Shown one piece after another: positions 45,457 through 58,017 of a stretch of 64,000 bases of DNA. The stretch is from Venturia oleaginea (Eukaryota > Ascomycota > Dothideomycetes > Venturiales > Venturiaceae): positions 186,001 to 250,000 of the forward strand of contig JABMLP010000024.1 in the NCBI GenBank assembly GCA_013176395.1, in the 5' to 3' direction. Positions within the stretch are counted from its first letter, which is position 1. Every line of letters starts with the position of its first letter. The notes beneath the pieces were generated by a model, which saw only the letters and a list, made by a program, of their open reading frames with translations, was not told where the DNA came from and searched no databases. Position numbers and translations under genes: made by a program.

Positions 45457-46605
45457 CTAAAATGTCTTGGGCTGCTCATCCTCCGCATCCTCAACAGTAG
45501 CATGTCGAGGAACAGACGCCTTGTCAATCTTCTCCCAGTCATCGTCGTTGTCCTGCGTAGTCTCATGTGTAGATTTCTGCTTCTTGGTGTCCGGCTCCTT
45601 GGCAGAAGGAGAAGCAGCGATGGATTCTTCTCGGAGGGCTTTCTCTACTGAGGGCTCGGCTTTGGGTACGGCTGGGAGGGCGCTCTCGAGGGCAGCTGGT
45701 GTCTTGGGCTCTTTGGAGGTGGTGGAGGGTTCTTGTTCTTTGTTCTTGTCCTCGTCTTTGACGGTGACGGGATCTTGGGGAAAGTATTTTCTGAAACACA
45801 TTAGTTACCGTCCAAGTAGGGAGAGTGATGAGAAAGCCTTGTATGTATCCATACATAGCAACCAGGTGTTTGGAGCCAAGCCTCGAGCATTTCTAGACGA
45901 AATAGCCTTGCCACGAGCTCTGAAGCCATTCATTCGCCCTGACTGCCAGCACAGGTACCCAGTATTCTCCGACCGCACAACTTACGGCAGAGCCTCATAG
46001 TAAGCATTCTCATCCTTCTGCAAGAAATTGCAAAACACAATCTTCTCCAGCGTCTTCGCATGTCCTTCATCTAAGAAATTTCGCACCTCAGAGACAGCCG
46101 CATGCGCCGCCTCATCACTAGGATATCCAAAGACACCCGTACTCAACGCAGAGAAAGCAATAGACTGCAATCCATTCTCCTCAGCCAACTCCAAACTCTT
46201 TCTATAGCAGCCGCGCAAAAGCTGCTCATGCGTAGTCTCCCGCTTAGAACGACCATAGATGGGTCCAACGGCATGGATGACTTTCTTGCAGGGGAGCTCA
46301 TATGCATTTGTGATCTTTGCGTCGCCGGTCTGGCATCCGTCTAGGGTCTTGCATTCGTCGTAGAGACCGTCGCCTGCTGCTCTGTGTATTGCGCCGTCCA
46401 CGCCTCCGCCGCCAAGAAGGGAGTTGTTGGCTGCGTTCACGATGGAGTCGATTTCAAGCTTTGTAATGTCGTGGCGGATGATTGCGATTTTGGCATTGTG
46501 TTGGCCGTTGTAGGGGTAGAGGGGTTCTTCTTCCAGTTGTTCGATATGGTGGAGTTTGTAGAGAAGAGTAAGGTTGGGGATCTCGTCGATAGGAACGAGA
46601 GGCAT
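45457..46605 (-). CDS. Macrodomain (ADP-ribose-binding) protein
   Basis: The product is about 317 aa in two exons, 46605-45986 and 45790-45457, joined as EALP/KYFPQDP. The 195-nt intron is longer than most here. Residues about 35-205 form a MacroD-type macrodomain: [38 protein letters not shown] (ADP-ribose binding), then VIHAVGPIY and [12 protein letters not shown]. MacroD enzymes remove ADP-ribose from proteins or hydrolyse O-acetyl-ADP-ribose; the residues for this are present, so activity is likely. The C-terminal ~110 residues are Glu/Lys/Ser-rich and disordered, ending [12 protein letters not shown] and DEQPKTF. The start [12 protein letters not shown] at 46605 is the first Met of the frame. 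Confidence 0.9.
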
Positions 46606-47331
46606 GCTAGCGAGTCTGGTCGATTGAGATTAGTACGCGTGCAAGTATAGTGGTTGAAGAGTTGAATGGAGGGGAAAGATGTGAGGCAGCAGTTGCCTGG
46701 TCCTCGCGAGCGGCAATTTGTGGTTATCAAGATCAAGCTTGAGCTTCACGGAGTTCGGCTGTATTCTTCCAAATCAACAGGATTTTCAGGCCATCAGTCT
46801 TGGCTCTCCCTTTCATCCGCAATTCCAAAGAACCCATACATCCCACCATGGCATGCGGGGAAGACAGTCGAAAGACGGAGGAGACATACCTATATCTAGT
46901 TCTTGGAGGAGTGGTTGTAAGAAGTCAGTGCAGAGCCCTCATGCAGCAAGAGAAGTTTATAGTGTTGCGAGTTTGTTCTGTGTTGTTGCGAGGAAGTGTT
47001 TCTATCAAAATCTGAATAATGGTGAGCTTTGCGAAAACATGTACTAGGCCGAAAAGCGTAATCAGCTGGGAGTAACTAGATCATTTGCAAGTAGGTGAGT
47101 AACACTGAACCGTAGCAGGACATGATAAGAATGCTGGAGGAGTTTGAAGACTTCAGAGTTATTCTGATAACCTTCTGTGAAAATATCGAGTTTCATTTAC
47201 ACGCCAATATTCAACCACGAACATATCAACTAACAGGGTATTATACACCATCTTTCAAAACCAGCCAACCATTTCCAGCGTAAATCCAACTTCAATCCAA
47301 AGAGCCTCCCGCCTCTTTATCATCCATGACA
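46606..47331. other. Intergenic
   Basis: 5' flank of the macrodomain gene and 3' flank of the RGS-LOV gene. No other gene was seen. Confidence 0.45.
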
Positions 47332-49940
47332 TTATATAGCGAAAGATTCCAAACTACCTCCTCCACCACCCGTCCGAATACTGTAACTCGTACTCGGCCT
47401 CGAAGAATTCGTCTCTGATCCCAGCCTCTGCCCATCCCGCGGCATCTTAGTAGTACTCTTCCCATTAATGACCGGATCAACAGGCGGCGCAATTCTAAAC
47501 CTTCGTTGCGAAGCGCCACCAACCTCATCATCAACGATGACGACCATCCATACACCCACTGAGCCATTCTGCCCCAGTAATGGCGTGCAGTGGATCCATC
47601 GTGCACGTCCGTCTTCATCGCTGCGACTAGATATCCACCGCACTTTGGCTGTGACACCACGTCCTTCGGCGAGAGCGGCGGTGAGTTCGTCGCGAACGCG
47701 AGAAGAGCCGCCGATGCGATTTAGGAAGGGTGATTGTAAGATTCCCGGGACGCGGAGGGAGGGTGAAGAAAAGAGGATCCGGAGAGATGGGTAGGGTCGG
47801 ACGAGGAGGTACTGTTATTTGATTAGCGATTATTCTTAATAGAGGGAAGGCGTTGCTTACGTTTTGATAGATACCCTCAAGTTTGCCATTGAGTTTGTCG
47901 GGTATGAATGCGCCTCGGTAAGGATCCGTCGGCGTGGGAATTTGATCTTTGAGTAGCAATCTGGGTCTATCTCTGTCGTGTCGTTGAACGTCTGAGGGAT
48001 CTTCAACATGCTGGCTGTGCATCTTTCCACCATGCCTTCGAATGACCTCGAGTTCAGGACCGCTCATCACCTCAGCCAACGCTTGAAATTCATCTTTATG
48101 AGGTTCCTGCTCTTCTTCATAGTCATAGTTTTCAGGGTTCGCCTTTCTGTCCTCCTTTTCTATCAATCGTTGGAGCGCCTGGAGATCTGTGCAGTCCTTG
48201 CATAGACCACTCACGTCGACTTGGGCACCGATAAAGTATCTGCAATTCCCGCGGCTATCAAGGAGCGGTGCTACCATGAGCATGTTCATGAACGGTGATC
48301 CATCGCGGCGGCTAAGGAGACTGTTAAATACCACTTCACGATATACATAGACATGGTACTCACTAGTTCAGGAAAACTTCGCTAACTTCTTTGCCTTCCT
48401 TGATGGCTTTGGCAAACCGCTTCACACTATTGAGGTTGGTTCGTGGCCCCTGAAGAAAACGACAGTTTCGACCAATGGCATAGCTTACACCGTACTGCGT
48501 TGTCCTATGAAATTCTGCAAACAACGTCAGATATTTTCAAGTAGCGCATACGAGGGAGCCAACCTTCTGACGCAAAAACAATCGGATTGTCTGGTCTCGA
48601 TGGATCGGTAAGGCAGAATACTTCCGCCAGCCCTTCCGAGCTCTCGCGTAAATGCGGAGCAAGGGTACCAGTAATCCTCCTTTGAATACTCAAACTCACC
48701 ACCGAAATGAACGTGTGGGTAATGTAAGCGGGTAGATCGTCGCGAACGAGTGTCTCGAAAGCCTGCTCTGCCTTTTTCTCCAAACCCGAATTAACCGTTG
48801 CCTCAGTCTTTTCGTTTGCGAATTCATGTCCATCAATCTTATCCAAAGAATCCGTTATCGAATTGGCATACGCAATCGCACGGAGTGCCTTGAGAGCATC
48901 TAGATAATATTGCAGGACAGATATCGATTGCGGTCGGTTGGCGCTTAAGAAGCTGGTAAATTGGAGTAACAACGTCCGATCCTTGAATATCTCTTCCAAA
49001 TGTCCCCGCGAGAACATTAAATCACTGCGATTCTCTAGCTGAAAACTTAATCCTTCTGCTTGAGCTTGTGGTACCAGATCAAACGAAGCAGGATCATCTT
49101 CGAGTACTGGTTCAAGCCGATCATTATCTACCACGCCTTGCTTTATTTGAAGTGCCGGGAGGTTATCGGTGGACGACGCACCGGTTTCGTAGCCCATTGG
49201 ATCAGGAGATTGGTGGTCTTGAGATCTAGGAGTCGAGGGGGCAGAAGAGCTACTGCAGAAGTCTAGATATGCCTCCTTCTGGGGCTCGGGCGTACGTTGT
49301 CTAGGTTGTTGCAACGATGGGGATGGTGCACCCGACCTTCGGCGATGATCGAAATGTACAGAAGCTGACTTCTTTGGAGTCACTGTTTGGGTACTGTATC
49401 TTTGGATTCAGAATCTATATTGGGACGTTGCAGATTGGAATAATAAACAAACCTCGAAGATCGTTGGGAAAATCGCTGCGCTTCGACTCGATTCTTATAA
49501 TTTATCCTAGGTATAAATTCGTCATCATCGTCCGAGATGTTCCCTGCTGGAGGTCTTTGCACAGGTATATCGGAGCTGTTGGCATCAGCGTTTTTCGCTG
49601 TAAATGGCTTATACTCCTGGGGAATTGAACGGGTTGCAAAGTCCTGAATGAGAGGTTCTCCAGCCGAAGTCTCGTCTTCCGAGTCGAATAACGGCGACAA
49701 AGGGGGGAGCGCGTTCCCATTGGTGGCAATGATCAGGTTTCGCGGCCGATCTTTATTCATTAGGATTAGTCCTGCAGGCATAAGCTCGCCTGACCGAGGG
49801 TGAGGATTTCGACGATTGTGAAATGGAACCTCTGGTGGAGGAAGAACTGGAGAGGATTTCAATGGGGGAGGAAACTGTCTGCGTGATTGATGAGGTAGCC
49901 ACAATGTCTTTAGCTTGTTGGTTCGGCGTGTTTCGGCCAT
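47332..49940 (-). CDS. RGS-LOV blue-light photoreceptor (BcLOV4-like)
   Basis: The product is about 802 aa in five exons: 49940-49453, 49393-48564, 48514-48364, 48320-47861 and 47811-47332. Introns are 59, 49, 43 and 49 nt, and phases match at each joint. An N-terminal disordered region (1-280) leads to an RGS domain (about 285-400; DLMFSRGHLEEIFKDRTLLL, QFTSFLSANRPQSISVLQYY, then DDLPAYITHTF). A LOV domain (about 420-540) carries the flavin-binding signature GRNCRFLQG across exon 3, with the adduct-forming Cys near residue 457, plus PIVFASEEFHRTTQYG and RYFIGAQVDVSG. A conserved linker follows. The C-terminal PAS-like fold reads YLLVRPYPSLRILFSSPSLR and then RVRDELTAALAEGRG. The combination is known from fungal RGS-LOV proteins, which bind anionic membrane lipids on blue light. 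Confidence 0.92.
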
Positions 49941-51320
49941 GATGAAAGAGACAGCAAAAGAGGGTAGAGAGGGGACAGAATCAGCAGGATCAAAGTTTGG
50001 TGCTTCACATGAGAGTTAAGACATCAGCTTCTGTTATTGGTGACAAGGCCAGGCCCAGCTGCAGAAAATGACTACATGGTACCCAAATCGGAAGCGCAAC
50101 CAGGAGCCACGCTAATGCGCATCATGGACGCCTCCATGAAGGATCTGTCTCCTGGGTTTCTGGAAGTCGGTCACCCGGAAACGTGGATTTGGGGATTGGA
50201 GCTAGTGCCGATACTGGGAGGCTTTGCTCGTGAGCTTCGGCGAGGGTCCTTCAGGTAGATCAATGAGGGCAAAGACGACAGTCTGCAGCTAGTGAAATGT
50301 CACGATCTAGGGGAGCAGGCTCGATTTCCAGACGTAGATGCGCTAGGGGTGTAATGGCGTAAGAATGAGTCGGGAAAACTCCGTGGTTCTCTCGACGAAA
50401 CGAAACCCGTAGGTCTGGTTTGCGTAAGAATAAGGTGGAGGAGGGTGTTTGTGGATGGCGTGAGGGGGGTCAGAGCTGTCTGAGTCAGTAATTTGTTTCA
50501 GTCTCAGCCAAGACATGGCAACGAGGCCTCATCAAGAGCATTCATCGACTGCCTTGCTATTATCACTGAATCCTTTTCTTCACTACAGCGTCATTGCTGG
50601 CCGGACAGAAGCTTGTACTGGTTTGAAGGGCTGATCCTGGATACTTGCAGGTTACCAGTATGCGCATTCTTCAAAATAGCAACGGGCACTGTCTGGCACT
50701 ATCATGTGTCGGTCATCAGCCCCAATCAGGTGGATATGGCCCCAATCAGGTTGTATCCATGAAATGAAACTCTTGTGTTTTGCTTGTCAAGAACACTCGG
50801 CATCGAGATAGAATATGGGCACGGACGTTGGTATTTTTAGCCTTGTCGATAAAAGCGGTTCTGCGAGACATCCATCATAAGACATCAGAGTTTCATCCAG
50901 GAACAAGTCGTTTTCAGCCTTGTCGATAACAGGGGCTGCTCAGGACATCATACAGCATTTGCATCTGCAGAGTACCTCGCTTAAACAGCCACGCAAAAGA
51001 AACTTCCACGGAAGCCCTCTACTAAAAGAAATATTCATCTCCTCCAGAGACATACAGGCGTAAGTATCTCGTGGTTTTGTCAACTTGCAGGAAGGCCCGA
51101 CTTGATGTGATGAGAACCGCACCGATCTGCGAAAGTGGCACTATCGACTTCAGATCGCATGCATGAAAAATTACGCCGTTAGATACATAGTAAGCGTTGA
51201 TATGCTCATGGCAACCAACCACACGCTAGCAATTCTTTTAACTTCAGGCTAAAGACGGCCTACATGTCGATCAACCAAGCATTGCTTCATCCGGCGTTTG
51301 TCGCAAAGGTTTTTATGATA
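49941..51320. other. Intergenic upstream of the RGS-LOV gene
   Basis: Contains the photoreceptor's 5' flank. A ~45-bp imperfect direct repeat, built on TTAGCCTTGTCGATAA or TCAGCCTTGTCGATAA and a GACATC-type end, lies at about 50835-50878 and 50911-50955. No gene is supported. Confidence 0.45.
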
Positions 51321-52389
51321 ACGTATTCCACCACCGAGCTGGCCACACCACCGAGCCGGCCACTTTTCCTTGGCACGACCAACTCATATTACGCCTCTTC
51401 AATTTTATCGCTATCAACAATAGATTCCAAGTCTGTCGTGCTGCTATCTGACTCAGAAGATATCTCAATATCCTTTTTACACCTTTGTGCATTGTGCCCA
51501 GTCGCGCCGCAGTTCTCACAGCGCCGTAAAGCTGGCCGGGCTGTTTCCTGATCACCACTACCACGAGCCTTCTTTGATTTCTGAGGCGCTACAGACGCCT
51601 CAGCAGCTACCTGCGCTGCTGCGGTCCCGTACTCTGTAGTACCACCTTGCTGGATCCACTTCCTTTTGCGCAATTTTCGCTTCGTCATTACCGCCAATTG
51701 CTCTTCAAGCTCGTGGTTTCGTGCAATAAGTAGAGCGTTCTGGTGCAGCATCAATTCAGCGCCTTGACAAGCTGAGAGAAGCCAGTCTGCGCAGTAACTG
51801 GTGACCGAGTGAAAGATTCGCGTACAAGTTATGATTGAGATCCAAATTCTTGAGTATTGCTTGGAGTCTTCGACTGCCACGGCGTCTCCTGCGGTGGGGT
51901 GCTGGTGGGGTACGTAGCCGTACTTCAAGGCGATCCAATACCACCTCCGCGTTGATAGGGACTAGCCCTACCATCTCAAAAGCCTTTCGACAGTTCTCTT
52001 CTGTAAACACGTCGAAAAACGCGTCTTTGAAGGCTGGGAGGAAGCCTTCTTTGTTGATATGGTAGACGCGTCGGCGTGCCAAGTCTCGAACTCGTTGAGA
52101 GTACTTGCACTTCAACGGCGAGAAGCAGACCACATCAAGCCGCTGGAGGATATGCGATGAATGAGGTGATCAGAGGGCCTTTGGTGTTTGATGTTGAAGG
52201 CTGCAGCAGCGCGCCGTAGGCTTTGAAATTGGCCAGAGGTATAGGCCTGAAGAGCGAGATCAATTCTGCCTTTTTCTTGAACGGCTATCGCGTTGCGTTG
52301 TTGAGACATTGCGTGTTGAAGAGGATAAGGGCTGTGCCAAGGAAAAGTGGCCGACTCGGTGGTGTGGCCGGCTCGGTGGTGGAATACGT
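51321..52389 (-). mobile_element. Fot1/pogo-type transposon, internally deleted copy 2
   Basis: The element is 1069 bp, flanked by TA on both sides, with 56-bp terminal inverted repeats (51321-51376 and 52334-52389). These match copy 1 except for a 17-bp internal duplication (ACCACCGAGC-GGCCAC) in both ends. It keeps the transposase N-terminus and a longer C-terminal part than copy 1, and lacks the catalytic core. Confidence 0.93.
51389..52303 (-). pseudogene. Fot1/pogo-type transposase, core deleted and frameshifted
   Basis: The N-terminal HTH (MSQQRNAIAVQEKGRIDLAL, at about 52303-52150) is joined near 52135 to the C-terminal part of the DDE domain. That part reads FSPLKCKYSQRVRDLARRRV and then KAFEMVGLVPINAEVVLDRL, typical of DDE_1 transposases. 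A frame change near 51900 and a stop near 51835 precede the same helical, zinc-knuckle (CENCGATGHNAQRC) and acidic tail found in copy 1, which ends at 51389. The DDE triad itself is missing. Confidence 0.85.
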
Positions 52390-52391
52390 TA

Positions 52392-52903
52392 GTAATTTCT
52401 GTATGATTGTGGCACGGATCGTTAGCAAGGGGTCGAGCTTTAGAAGCGATTCCTGGGAAACTTGTATGAATGAACATCGCGATTCGCGACGAAGATTGGC
52501 CCGATCCGTGTGTGGGGTCTTTCGACGCGCGTTGCGCGCACACTACATTGTATTTTACAAGAGAATGAAAAAAACAGGACTGCAATACATAACGTCTACG
52601 AAAGGTACCAATAGCGGCAACCTAGGATGGGTTTAGGAACACCCGTACGAAAAGCTAGAAACGCGTGTCATGTACCCAGCCAATTCTCGGACGTCTTGAC
52701 AACTGATACAACCTGTCACTTGCATGGGTGCGTAGGCGCATTTGTTGCAACTTGTGGCTTGTCAGTAATAATTCGAGTTGTGCAGCTAATGGAGCGAAAT
52801 TACTCATCGCATGCAGACGGTCTCTACGTAAGTCCATGTGTATCGCACCTCACATGACACTGCTCTGATGTTGTAGGAGTGGGTAATTCTCACGAATCGA
52901 AAA
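52392..52903. other. Intergenic
   Basis: Between the Fot1 copy and the 3' end of the cystinosin-like gene. No gene was seen. Confidence 0.4.
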
Positions 52904-53945
52904 CTAGTCTCCAGTGCGGATCAGCGGTCGCTGCTCGCCATCCCATTCATGCTCGTCAATATCGTTGCTAGATGGAGACCAATCACGGTACAGTCTGTCG
53001 ACAGGTTAGCACAGGTGTCTGAAGATTCATGACTTGGAAGGCTCACATGTAGTGCTGTGTGATGAAGATGATGTCAAAGATCATAGAGACATTGCTTAAT
53101 CCAAGCTTCACAGGATTCTGCACATTATGATAAGCTAGAGTTTTTACAGTTTTCCACGTGAGAAGCACCGAGGCTACTTACACCAGTTAAGCCAGACCAG
53201 TCAGCCTGCAGAGCCGAATCAATCAGCAGCTGTGCAAGTGATAAAACACCCCCAGTAAAGTCAAGCAGTATCTGGTTGATGCTCCAGCCTTCTGTGGATT
53301 GGCGTTTGTAGTTGACATAGACTTGAGGACAGTATTTGATAACAGTGCATATGAGCTTCACATAGCCGAAAGAGTAGATGCTGTGAGACCATAAGCACTT
53401 GTGGAAACTTGGCTTGAGCTGGCCGAGACTCACACATCAATCCAGGCCCAGCCTGAAGGGTCATACCCTCTGTCTTTCCCATATGTGCGGACCAAGATAA
53501 TGGTAAGGGCAACTGCGAGAATACTTCCCCAGAAGATGCCCAAAACGACACGGGAGGCTCGCTGACGAGAACCAACTTTGAATCGCCATAAGGTAGGGAA
53601 AAATTGAGAATATGTGATGACGCAGAGAACAGCGCCATGAGCGGCGAAGACAAGATCATTGAAGCGGACTGTTGTCTCCGGTGACAGCGGGTGTCTGTAT
53701 GCATATTGGCTTTGTATGACGGGCGAGTAAAGGAAGGCCGCTGTAGATACGGTATATGAAACAAATCCCAAGACATTGCAAGTTGGAAAATCGATGGCAA
53801 GGCCGCGAGTAGACTTTCGGCGCCAGTTGAGAAGAGGTTGAGGATAAAAGGACAGAGACCAAGCCAGGAAGTAGAGCCACCCAAAGGCTCGAGAGATGGC
53901 TCTAGCAAAGGCGATATGAGCATCGCTGCCACTAACGACCAGCAT
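52904..53945 (-). CDS. ERS1: Cystinosin/ERS1-like lysosomal (vacuolar) transporter
   Basis: The product is about 290 aa in four exons: 53945-53434, 53380-53182, 53117-53047 and 52994-52904. The introns keep frame. Seven hydrophobic spans are expected, and the two PQ-loop motifs are clear: [17 protein letters not shown] and [19 protein letters not shown], followed by [18 protein letters not shown], the typical second half. Intervening spans include [20 protein letters not shown] and [14 protein letters not shown]. The C-tail reads [20 protein letters not shown]. Cystinosin exports cystine from the lysosome with protons, and yeast Ers1 is its homologue at the vacuole or endosome. The start [13 protein letters not shown] at 53945 leaves a short lumenal N-terminus. 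It is head-to-head with NTO1, about 490 bp apart. Confidence 0.87.
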
Positions 53946-54433
53946 GGTGAATGAATGAGGGCCGAAATGAAGATTTCAACAACGTGATAGTATGCGCAAA
54001 CTCCGGAGTTTACCATTAACCAGGTGGTGAGTTTTGATGAGTTCACAAATCAGCGCTCTTTTGCCGCGATTGCCACTGTAACAGTCTGGATGGGAATGTT
54101 GTTGTTGTTGTAAAGGTGGCCAAGCCTTGACTAGATTGTGCGTACAGAACATGCCTGATAAATCAGGCAACATCACCTCGATACTATGCAGGTGTAAGTC
54201 TCAGCACGTGAGTAAAAAGAGGTCTGATTGAACGATACGACGCAATGAGACGGCGACGACATGCTGCATTAAAAACACGACATAATCGCATCAACACTAC
54301 TTATGGAGACTTTTGGCGGCGATGCCAGACCGTGTCCAAGATAGTCTTCTCGCGACTGTCCTCGTCCTGTAGCGACCCTGTAGTCACCACTACCACCTGC
54401 GACAACATCTCTTGATTACTGCGAGCAAAAGTT
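53946..54433. promoter_or_regulatory. Shared divergent promoter region (ERS1-like / NTO1)
   Basis: 488 bp separate the two start codons, which point away from each other, so both promoters must lie here. A GTTGTTGTTG run lies near 54101 and a CACGTGA E-box-like site near 54205. No TATA box is convincing. Confidence 0.5.
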
Positions 54434-57400
54434 ATGGCCACTGTTAACACTACACCCAAGCGCCCTACACAGCGCCGACCCGGAAGACTCAGAGTCCCTG
54501 CGATAGAACCGCTGAATAAGAAACTCCGATACATACCAGGAGGACCAGGTGGAGGCGGAAGGTACATAGACGACGACGGGAACGAAACACCAGTGGGAGG
54601 CACAGGACCTGGAGGTCCAGGATTCTCAGGAACACGTCGAATTGCTGGAAGACAGGACACTGGCTCACCCTCGGCGGCGCGTTCCCCTCCTCAACATCCA
54701 ACCTCTCGTTCACGTCCAAGGCCGCGTCGCACCGAATCCGCCACTCAACCTAGATACAGTTCTGCCGCAGCAGCAGCTTCCGCCATGTCGCAGAATGAAG
54801 GATACAAGCCTCGTGAGGAGCGCTCGTGGGAAGAGTTTCACCCCGACCTGGACATCGAGGCAGATTTTATGGTCTTTCCCGCCGAAGACGTCGACAATGC
54901 GAGCAGGGATAGCAATCCTGTCACTCCTTATCGTGGTCTGACCTTGCACAGTAGGACTCTGGCTGAGAACGGCGCTGTTTCACACGTGGACGACGCGCTT
55001 CGCGCCCAGCAGTACACGCCTGGACAAGCACCGTCGCAAGAACGCGAACTTCTGCACAATGGAGTCATGTCGCTATCTCCATCATCAGGAAGACGCCGTC
55101 CAGGTCGACCTCCTAAGCAATCAATGCTCAGTGGACTCGGATCACCTCCAGCACCAAGAATAGTGCCCATGCCTACGCACAACCCTAAAGAACGGCTGAA
55201 CTTGCCAAAGCCGAATTACAAAAAAGTGAACCCATTCCTACCCTTTGAAGAGGCGGAGGACGTGGGAATAAATTTTGTGGACAAGTCATTGGCGAACGTA
55301 GGCTATCAAGAGACGGATCGATTCTATCGTGTCGAAACAGAGCCTAAATATATACGTGGTGGCGAGGGTTCGTTTGAAGAAGAATGGGAATTGCGACACG
55401 CAGCAATATCGGGCGACGACGGATCATCATCAACCGTCGTTGGTCGAGTGGAATATGATATGGACGAACAAGATGAACGATGGTTGGAGGGAATAAATGC
55501 GGAAAGAAAGGCTGAACAGGTGGATGCGATCAAACCTGCATTTTTCGAAATTACAATGACACAGATCGAAAAAGAATGGCATGCACTCGAAAAGAGTAAG
55601 TGAATCCGTTGGCAAATCATGTGAACACGCGTTGACTAACATTTCGCTAGGAATACCGAAGCCGACCCCAAAAGCACCTCAAACCCATCGCCCAAGATCT
55701 GGCTCCGCCGCGGCGGTAAATGGCGAAGCCGTGGGTGTAGGCGAGGAGCAAGATACTAAATGCGCCATATGCGATGACGGAGATTGCGAAAATACGAATG
55801 CCATTGTATTTTGCGACGGCTGCGATTTGGCTGTGCATCAGGAATGCTATGGTGTTCCCTTCATACCTGAGGGCCAATGGCTTTGCCGCAAATGCCAATT
55901 GATCGGCCGAAATACTCCGGTCAGACATGCTACCCCCACCAATACCTAAGTTCTATTCTAACACGATTTTAGACTTGCATTTTTTGTCCCAACATAGATG
56001 GTGCATTCAAGCAGTCGAATACATTGCGCTGGTCCCATCTACTTTGCGCTATATGGATCCCCGAAGTATCGCTTGGTAATCAGACCTTCATGGAGCCTGT
56101 AATGGATGTCGAGAAAGTGCCGAAGCAACGATGGAAGTTGGTAAGTAAAAAGTAGTCAATCCGCTTGAACCGGATGCTAATTTAGTTCAGAAATGCTACA
56201 TATGCCAGCAGAATATGGGGGCTTGCGTGCAATGCGGTAATAAGAATTGCTACCTGGCTTTTCACGTTACTTGCGCAAGAAAAGCTCATCTCTATCTGAG
56301 GATGAAGAACCCGGCGGGCGGCATGGCCGAGAAGGGGTCATTGAAAGCCTACTGCGACAAACATGTGCCGTCTGACTGGCGAAAAGAGCACAGCGTAGAG
56401 AGGGCCACCGCGGACGCGAAAGAATTTTATCGCCGCACCATGAAGGGCCGTCGATGGGCTGACAGCCAGACTTCGGCGCTTGCTTTACCCGGACCACAGC
56501 AATCAGGTTACATCGACAATGCCGAAGAAGCAGAAGCAGAGGAGGCTGTTGCCGCCACAGGGACCAACAAGCGGAAGAGACAGGCTCTGCAGAAGAAGAT
56601 ATGGCGGCTGCCTTCGGGTGCACCAATCGTACCACATCTTGTTTATGACAAGGTCGACACCGCTCTCCAACGCTTTGCAATCCGCCAACGCAAACACTTT
56701 GTCGCAGAAGCGTGCAAGTACTGGACGCTTAAGCGTGAAGCACGTCGTGGGGCCTCTTTGTTAAAACGTCTCCAATTGCAAATGGAGACATTTACAAGCA
56801 TGGAGTTAACCCGACGCAATTTCGCAAGCATGGGCGCAGCAGGAAGGCCGCGACTTCAGCGACGCATTGACTTCGCAGAATCTTTAGAGAAGGAGATGGA
56901 TTTGATTCTCGAGAGCACCAACATGATCAAGAAAAAGGAAGACCTGAAAATGCAAGACGTCGATATCCTAAGGAAGCTCGTGGATACTATCTACTTTCCG
57001 ATCACTCCGCTTCTGATACCAGCGATAGAGAAGGCTATCAGGTAGGTAATCTTCTGTCATAAAACTGAAGCACATACTAACAAAGAAAGTCTCGATGAGA
57101 ATAATAAGCACTTGTTCCAAGAAGGTCTTGAGGGCATACGGACAAAGCTTGAACAGCGACACTATGTCTTCGTTCAACCATTTGTCAGAGACTTGGCCCA
57201 GGTTTTTAGGGAGAAGATCGGCTTCCGTTATGACAGCGACGGCCCTGTCAAGCTGACTCAAGAACAGAAGGACATCAAACTTCGAGCTAATCGAATCATC
57301 GGCAGGATCAAGCCAACACTAATGACTGCTGCGCGGAATGAGGCAGAGCTCGGTCACAAAACTGATGTCGAAGAAGAGGCTCAGAAAATCGCCAAGATAT

Positions 57401-58017
57401 TTGACGATTGTGTTACACACTCCAGCGTGGGCCAGAACGAGGGTCACGATGGTGACACAGAAATGTCCAAACTTACGAACGGGCATGAACAGGGTGCCGA
57501 AGGAGACGTGGACATGGCTGATGACGCTAGTGCAGACGCACAGCTTGCGATGGAATCCACGGCCACAAATGCAATGGAGGCTCGCGAGGGCGTCACAGAC
57601 ACGGCTGTCATACGGCTTGAAATTGGACCTGGGCAAACCCTACCGATCTCGAACACAAATGGAAGCATTCCAGCTCTTTCAAGTTCTGGCAGCACCAACC
57701 CTTCGACGACGCATCCGGACCCTCTTACGCCGCCGACAACGGAGGGTTTACTAGAACCGCTTGCAAAGGGAGGCATAGCATGGTACTTGGAGCGATTTGA
57801 CCCACACGGTACGACGGTCCATGAAGAGACATGGTCTGGACGAGATGTGCTGCGCGGCATGAGTGAAGAACTCAGTGAGCTGGATGACGAGACTATGAAG
57901 GGACTTGCGGACGAAGAAATGCAAGACGCTGATAACGCCGCGACTGACGCTAAGACTCTGAAGGTCATCCCTGCGGCGAAGAAGAAAGCCACGCCACGGA
58001 GGAGGCAGCGTTGGTGA
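54434..58017 (+). CDS. NTO1: NTO1-like PHD-finger subunit of NuA3-type histone acetyltransferase
   Basis: The product is about 1125 aa in five exons: 54434-55595, 55651-55919, 55973-56140, 56191-57041 and 57090-58017. All junctions keep frame. Intron 4 uses an AAAG acceptor. An N-terminal enhancer-of-polycomb-like segment ([33 protein letters not shown]) precedes a PHD finger ([37 protein letters not shown]). The Zn knuckle ([11 protein letters not shown]) and extended PHD follow ([44 protein letters not shown]). This PHD-knuckle-PHD cassette is the PZP module of BRPF/Nto1 proteins, which reads histone H3 and scaffolds the MYST acetyltransferase. C-terminal to it are a basic KRKR stretch, helical regions and a disordered acidic tail ending in RRRQRW. 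There is no bromodomain, as in other fungal Nto1. It should act in the nucleus. Confidence 0.93.

Noticed and set aside
53261..54046. 261-aa - strand ORF
   Set aside because: Shadow of the cystinosin-like gene, which has two PQ loops in the other frame and four consistent exons.
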